Below, one piece after another: positions 8,718 through 11,590 of a stretch of DNA of 11,590 bases. Under the pieces are notes generated by a model. That model was given only the letters and a program-made list of their open reading frames with translations, was not told the origin of the DNA and made no database searches. Origin of the DNA: Enterobacteriaceae bacterium UBA2655 (lineage in GTDB: Bacteria > Pseudomonadota > Gammaproteobacteria > Enterobacterales > Enterobacteriaceae). The DNA is taken from contig DENB01000002.1 of the NCBI GenBank assembly GCA_002359495.1, forward strand, positions 10,093 through 21,682, written 5' to 3'. Each line of letters starts with the position of its first letter. Position 1 is the stretch's first letter. Position numbers and translations under genes: made by a program.

Positions 8718-9872
8718 TTATCGCGCAACCCGTCGGGCGCTGGCTGCTACCGCCAGCAGCAGCAGCGCGATCAGCAAAAACGTGCTGTTCAGACCGATCG
8801 ACTGGGAAAGGAATCCAATTAAGGCCGGGCCTGAGAGAATACCCGCATATCCTAACGTTGTCATGGCGGAAATGGCGAGATTGGCCGGCATATCCCCTTG
8901 ATTCCCGGCCGCGTTGAACAGCATCGGCACCGTATTGGCGAGGCCGAACCCCAACAGCAGAAACGCGAGCAGCGCCAGCGCGGGCCAGGGCGAAAGCACC
9001 AGCAGCGCGACGCCGACGGCGGCGGCCAGCGCGCCGGTCAGCATCACCGGATAGCGGCCAAAGCGCTGAATCACCTTATCGCCGCTGAAGCGTCCCAGCG
9101 TCATCGCCACGGAGAACACGGCATAGCCCAAACCGGCGTGCGCGGCAGGCACCAGCTTGTTTTGCAACAGCAGCAGAGCGCCCCAGTCCAGCACCGCGCC
9201 TTCGGCGAGAAACAGAATAAAGCAGAGCAGGCCGAGAAAGGCGACCCAGCCGCGCGGCCGCACCAGCCAGGGCTGGTCAGGTTGATGCAGGCGTTCGCTC
9301 AGGGCGGCCGGCAGGCTGCAAAGCAGCAGAATTATCATCGCCGCCATCACCGCCGCGGTAGCCAGCAGCGGCGTCAGGCCGACGCTGATCAACAGGCTGA
9401 CCGTTCCGGCACCCAGGATGCCGCCCAGGCTGAAAAATGCGTGAAAACCCGACATCATCGGGCGACCCGCCGCTTTTTCCGCCTCTACGGCCTGGTAATT
9501 CATCGCCACATCCAGCGTGCCCAGCCCGGCGCCGAACAGCATCAGGGCGACGGCCATCGCAGGCGTCAGGCTGAGCGTCGCCAGCAGCGGCAGCATCAGC
9601 AGGATCAGCAGGCCAGAGCAGAGCATAACGCGACGACAACCGAGACGCGCCACCAGCGAGCCGGTCAGCGGCATCGCCACCAGCGAGCCTATCCCTAAGC
9701 AGAGCAGCAGCGCGCCGAGTGAAGCGCCGTTCAGGCCGAGGCGATCGCGAACGAAAGGCACCAGCGGAGCCCAGGCGGACATCCCGAGACCGTTAATAAG
9801 AAAAATCGTGCGGGTAGCCCACTGCAAGGATCGGGCATCTTTGTTTTGCTGAGCGGCGTCCAGTGCTGTCAT
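8718..9872 (-). CDS. Major facilitator superfamily transporter, YbjJ-like
   Basis: Predicted inner-membrane MFS permease, 384 residues from the ATG at 9872, almost entirely hydrophobic with about 12 membrane helices. The loop after helix 2 carries an MFS motif A variant, GSLVARLGCRRVM (residues 71-83). A related motif recurs at the start of the second half (LGRFSGDKVIQRFGRYPVM, about 259-277), as expected from the family's internal duplication. SGFHAFFSLGGILGAG (141-156) and AEGAVLDW (223-230) resemble the equivalent blocks of E. coli YbjJ, an uncharacterised permease, so the substrate is unknown; sugar or drug efflux are only guesses. Neither the ATG nor an in-frame GTG at 9884 (388 residues) has a recognisable Shine-Dalgarno, so the start is uncertain. 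Its stop lies 19 nt before the rcsD ATG on the same strand, so it probably heads an MFS-rcsD-rcsB transcript. Confidence 0.88.
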   Translation of the reverse strand: MTALDAAQQNKDARSLQWATRTIFLINGLGMSAWAPLVPFVRDRLGLNGASLGALLLCLGIGSLVAMPLTGSLVARLGCRRVMLCSGLLILLMLPLLATLSLTPAMAVALMLFGAGLGTLDVAMNYQAVEAEKAAGRPMMSGFHAFFSLGGILGAGTVSLLISVGLTPLLATAAVMAAMIILLLCSLPAALSERLHQPDQPWLVRPRGWVAFLGLLCFILFLAEGAVLDWGALLLLQNKLVPAAHAGLGYAVFSVAMTLGRFSGDKVIQRFGRYPVMLTGALAAAVGVALLVLSPWPALALLAFLLLGFGLANTVPMLFNAAGNQGDMPANLAISAMTTLGYAGILSGPALIGFLSQSIGLNSTFLLIALLLLAVAASARRVAR

Positions 9873-9901
9873 AGTCAAATTCACAAATTAAGAAGAAGCC
9901 A

Positions 9902-9910
9902 AGTTTAGCA
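9902..9910 (-). promoter_or_regulatory. Candidate extended -10 element for the MFS gene
   Basis: On the minus strand this reads TGCTAAACT: the TGn of an extended -10 followed by TAAACT (4 of 6 matches to TATAAT). A start site about 7 nt downstream would leave a leader of roughly 23 nt before the ATG at 9872. No convincing -35 is seen at 16-18 nt. Pattern match only. Confidence 0.3.
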
Positions 9911-9964
9911 TCAAAGGTCAGGCGGCGTAATTTCAGGCAAATTCTGTCGAAAGCCTGTTCAGCC

Positions 9965-9976
9965 CCTGACGTCAGG
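9965..9976. promoter_or_regulatory. Perfect 12-bp palindrome, possible operator
   Basis: CCTGACGTCAGG is its own reverse complement. It lies 93 nt upstream of the MFS start codon. TCAGGC, which includes its right half, also occurs at 9918-9923 and 9933-9938, and the inverted GCCTG at 9953-9957. A dimeric regulator acting on the MFS-rcsDB promoter would fit the geometry. No known consensus was matched. Confidence 0.35.
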
Positions 9977-10280
9977 CAATAAAACGGCGATTTTACCGCT
10001 TTTTTAGCCACGGATTTTCTTTTCCAGAACTTTCCTGGCAGAAAACCCATGATCCTTGTATTTAACTCAAATTTTCCTTTTGATTCTAAGTAACTAAAAA
10101 CTTCCGCTCCCTCAGTTTTTTCCGAAGTTGTTATGTAGTACGTCACGCTGCGAAAAATTTTTTCCCGCCTTTCCGCGCTTTTTTGCGCATTATTTAGTCA
10201 CTTACATCTCGCGTTTTCAGGAATTTTTCAGAAAAACCTTCCCGCATAAAACCCAACAAAAACAAATTATTCAGCTGCGC

Positions 10281-10305
10281 TTTAACAAATTAATTTAATG
10301 TTAAA
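10281..10305. promoter_or_regulatory. Inverted repeat TTTAACA-N11-TGTTAAA, possible operator
   Basis: Two perfect 7-bp arms (10281-10287 and 10299-10305) flank an 11-nt spacer made only of A and T. Arm centres are 18 bp apart, a little under two helical turns, compatible with a dimeric DNA-binding protein. It lies 30 bp upstream of the TATAAT hexamer. In AT-rich DNA such repeats also arise by chance, so confidence is low. Confidence 0.3.
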
Positions 10306-10334
10306 CCCGTAAAATCATAATAATTTGTGAAGGT

Positions 10335-10340
10335 TATAAT
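10335..10340 (+). promoter_or_regulatory. Candidate -10 hexamer (TATAAT) for the adhesin gene
   Basis: An exact TATAAT, with no recognisable -35 at 16-18 nt upstream. If used, transcription would begin near 10347 and give an untranslated leader of about 270 nt before the adhesin ATG. A second near-match, TATAGT, occurs at 10395-10400. Exact hexamers are frequent in AT-rich DNA, so this is only a candidate. Confidence 0.3.
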
Positions 10341-10393
10341 TGATTTTTCTTTTCGTTACGATAAAGATTAATCAAACATAAAAAGAGAGAAAT

Positions 10394-10422
10394 TTATAGT
10401 ATTTGATCTGTTGAAACTATAA
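10394..10422. promoter_or_regulatory. Inverted repeat TTATAGT-N15-ACTATAA upstream of adhesin
   Basis: Perfect 7-bp arms at 10394-10400 and 10416-10422 are separated by 15 nt. The left arm contains the -10-like TATAGT, so a protein bound here could block or reposition polymerase. On RNA it could instead form a leader hairpin. Both readings are inference; only the symmetry is seen. Confidence 0.3.
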
Positions 10423-10563
10423 CAAAGCGGCTTTGGACCAGAATTTCGGATCTTAAGTAGAGAATAAGTTGCAAAGTAGGCTTCTGTTAAACACCAGGTA
10501 AAGAGACCTCTTCTTTTAAGAAGGGCACATAACGTATTGTTTTCGAAAATATAAAAATAATTT

Positions 10564-10614
10564 ATGTTTTTGAATTCAGCATATTACCTAAACTGGTGTA
10601 GTAGAGGTTTATAA
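10564..10614 (+). CDS. Possible 16-codon upstream reading frame in the adhesin leader
   Basis: ATG at 10564 opens a 16-residue frame (MFLNSAYYLNWCSRGL) ending in TAA at 10612-10614. One base later comes the adhesin ATG, the TAA-C-ATG geometry typical of translational coupling. The adhesin Shine-Dalgarno (AGAGG, 10603-10607) lies inside its last codons, so ribosomes translating it would pass over that site. It has no Shine-Dalgarno of its own, though its AT-rich start region may be unstructured. Whether it is translated is unknown; a short frame like this can arise by chance. Confidence 0.25.
   Translation: MFLNSAYYLNWCSRGL
10603..10607 (+). promoter_or_regulatory. Ribosome binding site of the adhesin gene
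   Basis: AGAGG followed by an 8-nt spacer (TTTATAAC) before the ATG at 10616. This good spacing fixes the start of the adhesin and fits the N-terminus expected of the BapA-like prefix. Confidence 0.75.
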
Positions 10615-10615
10615 C

Positions 10616-11590
10616 ATGGCACAGCTCACTCAAGGTCGAGTCGACATCATCTCCCGTGAAGACGGCACCCTTATTTCTCAGGCTAATAGCGGTTCCTCTC
10701 AAACTGTCATCCTCAATCAATCCAGTGTGGTGCGCATAAACGGTACGCGCGACATGGTGGTCCAGTACGAGCGCCAGGGTAACGACCTTATTTTGCACAT
10801 GCGCGACGGCAGCACCGTGCGTTATCAGAAATTCTTTTTCGACGATCTTAACGGCGAACACAGCGAACTGGTTTTTGACGACGGCATTAATCCCGCCGAA
10901 CACGCGCTCTTTCCGGCAACGGCGGAAGCCACCGATCTGGCGGCGTTGACGGTCACGCCCGCCTATGAATCCTTAGACAGCGTAGAGCCGCTGCTGCTGG
11001 CTGAAACCGCCGGCGTCTCTACCGGTGTGATCGCCGCCAGCGGCCTCGGCATTCTCGGCTTGGGCGGCATCGCCATCGGCGCGAATAACGGCGGCGGTGG
11101 CGGCGGCGGCAGTGACAACAACGGCGCGACGCCAACCCCGCCGAGTGCGCCGGCGATTTCCGTTAACGCCTTCGCCGGCGACGATATTCTCGACAACGGC
11201 GAGAAGGGCAGCGCGCAGTCGCTTTCCGGCACCACCGCCAACGTGGAAGCGGGTCAGCTTGTCACCGTGACGCTGAACGGACAGAGCTATAGCGGCGTGG
11301 TAGGCGCGGACGGCAGCTGGAGCGTCGCTATTCCCGCCGACGCGCTGGCGGCGCTGGCGGCGGGCACCGCCACCTTCAGCGTCAGCGTCAGCAACGCGGC
11401 GGGCCTGAATGCCAGCGTCGGCCATGATATTACCGTCCAGCCGAACGCCAGCGAGCCGGGCAATCCTGGCGAACCCGCCACGCCGACTATCGCCGTCGGC
11501 ACTTTCGCCGGCGATGACGTTCTGAATAACGGCGAGAAGGGCAGCGCGCAGTCGCTTTCCGGCACCACCGCCAACGTGGAAGCGGGTCAG
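10616..11590 (+). CDS. Large BapA-like repetitive surface adhesin, 5' part (runs off window)
   Basis: The frame is open for 325 codons to the window edge with no stop. Residues 1 to about 100 form a beta-rich, acidic domain (QSSVVRINGTRDMVVQY; then YQKFFFDDL and ELVFDDG) resembling the prefix of the BapA/Bap family of giant biofilm adhesins, which are exported by type I secretion via a C-terminal signal. Residues 137-156 are a hydrophobic, glycine-rich stretch (GVIAASGLGILGLGGIAIGA), followed by seven glycines (159-165) and a Pro/Thr linker. From Pro179 come Ig-like repeats of 111 residues with the motif FAGDD-L-NGEKGSAQSLSGTT; one complete unit and the first 36 residues of a second are visible. 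There is no Sec signal peptide, consistent with type I export. Expect thousands of residues and a neighbouring type I secretion operon downstream. The family call is confident; the exact orthologue is not. Confidence 0.88.
   Translation, partial: MAQLTQGRVDIISREDGTLISQANSGSSQTVILNQSSVVRINGTRDMVVQYERQGNDLILHMRDGSTVRYQKFFFDDLNGEHSELVFDDGINPAEHALFPATAEATDLAALTVTPAYESLDSVEPLLLAETAGVSTGVIAASGLGILGLGGIAIGANNGGGGGGGSDNNGATPTPPSAPAISVNAFAGDDILDNGEKGSAQSLSGTTANVEAGQLVTVTLNGQSYSGVVGADGSWSVAIPADALAALAAGTATFSVSVSNAAGLNASVGHDITVQPNASEPGNPGEPATPTIAVGTFAGDDVLNNGEKGSAQSLSGTTANVEAGQ
11150..11482 (+). repeat. First complete 333-bp (111-residue) adhesin repeat unit
   Basis: The unit runs from codon Pro179 to the residue before Pro290; the next copy begins at 11483 with PTIAVGTFAGDD against PAISVNAFAGDD here. 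It encodes a bacterial Ig-like beta-sandwich domain of the Big type: a GTT turn, then VEAGQLVTVTLNG and DGSWSVAIPADAL. The period of 333 bp is a whole number of codons, as expected for in-frame domain duplication. Confidence 0.85.
11483..11590 (+). repeat. Start of second adhesin repeat unit (cut by window end)
   Basis: The first 45 nt have clearly diverged from unit 1, but 11528-11590 (63 nt) are identical to 11195-11257 right up to the window edge. The identity may extend further. The mixture suggests partial sequence homogenisation between copies. Confidence 0.85.

Larger units (their letters stand above)
9873..10615. other. Divergent intergenic regulatory region (about 740 bp, no convincing long gene)
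   Basis: This gap separates the minus-strand MFS gene from the plus-strand adhesin. The left part (9873-9980) is of mixed composition and holds three TCAGGC copies and a palindrome. From about 9980 rightwards it becomes conspicuously AT-rich, with A- and T-tracts such as AAAAATTTTTT near 10153-10163, unlike the GC-rich genes on both sides. Such DNA is a typical target of H-NS-like silencers in enterobacteria (established for the class, inferred here). A 117-codon minus-strand frame (9793-10146) overlaps the MFS start and shows no family resemblance, so it is not called. No tRNA, riboswitch or known small RNA was recognised. The elements that can be pointed to are listed separately. Confidence 0.7.

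Noticed and set aside
9793..10146. 117-codon minus-strand frame before and overlapping the MFS gene
   Set aside because: It overlaps the conserved MFS N-terminus in another frame, covers AT-rich regulatory-looking DNA, has no recognisable domain and no clear ribosome site.
10175..10188. GCGC-TTTTTT-GCGC as a terminator or small-RNA end
   Set aside because: The stem is just 4-5 bp, the T-run is in the loop rather than after the stem, and no gene ends nearby.
10217..10231. Possible RcsAB box (TCAGGAATTTTTCAG)
   Set aside because: It has some dyad character and partial resemblance, but mismatches the conserved core of the RcsAB consensus at several positions; not better than chance in AT-rich DNA.
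10340..10616. JUMPstart/ops element in the long adhesin leader
   Set aside because: I looked for the GGCGGTAGCGTG-type ops core expected of RfaH-controlled long operons and did not find it.
10973..11574. Several minus-strand frames opposite the adhesin
   Set aside because: They are antisense to the repeat-containing coding strand, Ala-rich by composition, and partly duplicate each other because the DNA underneath is repeated.
1..11590. tRNA, rRNA, CRISPR arrays, insertion sequences, prophage or attachment sites
   Set aside because: No cloverleaf, spacer-repeat pattern, transposase, integrase or flanking direct repeats were recognised anywhere in the window.

Overview
The window reads as chromosomal DNA of an enterobacterium (order Enterobacterales). 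GyrA, RcsC and RcsB match my memory of the E. coli proteins nearly residue for residue, and key residues fall at the same or almost the same positions. The compact gyrA-rcsC-rcsB-rcsD order lacks the block that separates rcsC from gyrA in E. coli K-12. With the MFS gene before rcsD and a BapA-type adhesin, this suggests Erwiniaceae (Pantoea/Erwinia-like); the genus is inference.

Layout: (1) 1-2280, + strand: the 3' part of gyrA, beginning at the codon for Met120 (E. coli numbering) and followed by an intrinsic terminator. (2) 2490-5339, + strand: rcsC, the hybrid sensor kinase of the Rcs phosphorelay. (3) 5392-9872, - strand: an MFS transporter gene, rcsD and rcsB, read in that order and tightly packed (19 nt, then 1 nt between genes). 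They converge on rcsC, with an 11-bp stem-loop between rcsC and rcsB. (4) 9873-10615: a gap of about 740 bp, strikingly AT-rich in its right part. It divides the MFS gene from a divergent gene and holds a perfect 12-bp palindrome, two 7-bp-arm inverted repeats and a 16-codon upstream reading frame ending 1 nt before the next start codon. (5) 10616-11590, + strand: the 5' end of a large repetitive adhesin gene, with a BapA-like prefix domain, a hydrophobic glycine-rich segment and the first of a series of 111-residue Ig-like repeats. It runs off the window.

Working together: RcsC (kinase and receiver) passes phosphate to the Hpt domain of RcsD and then to Asp56 of RcsB, the DNA-binding regulator of envelope stress, capsule and motility genes. 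All catalytic residues of that relay are present. The adhesin is probably a type I-secreted surface biofilm protein; a regulatory link to the neighbouring Rcs genes is possible but not shown by the sequence. I found no wholly new system. The points most worth a second look are the adhesin leader with its coupled mini-ORF, the histidine retained in the degenerate kinase box of RcsD, and the freshly homogenised adhesin repeats.
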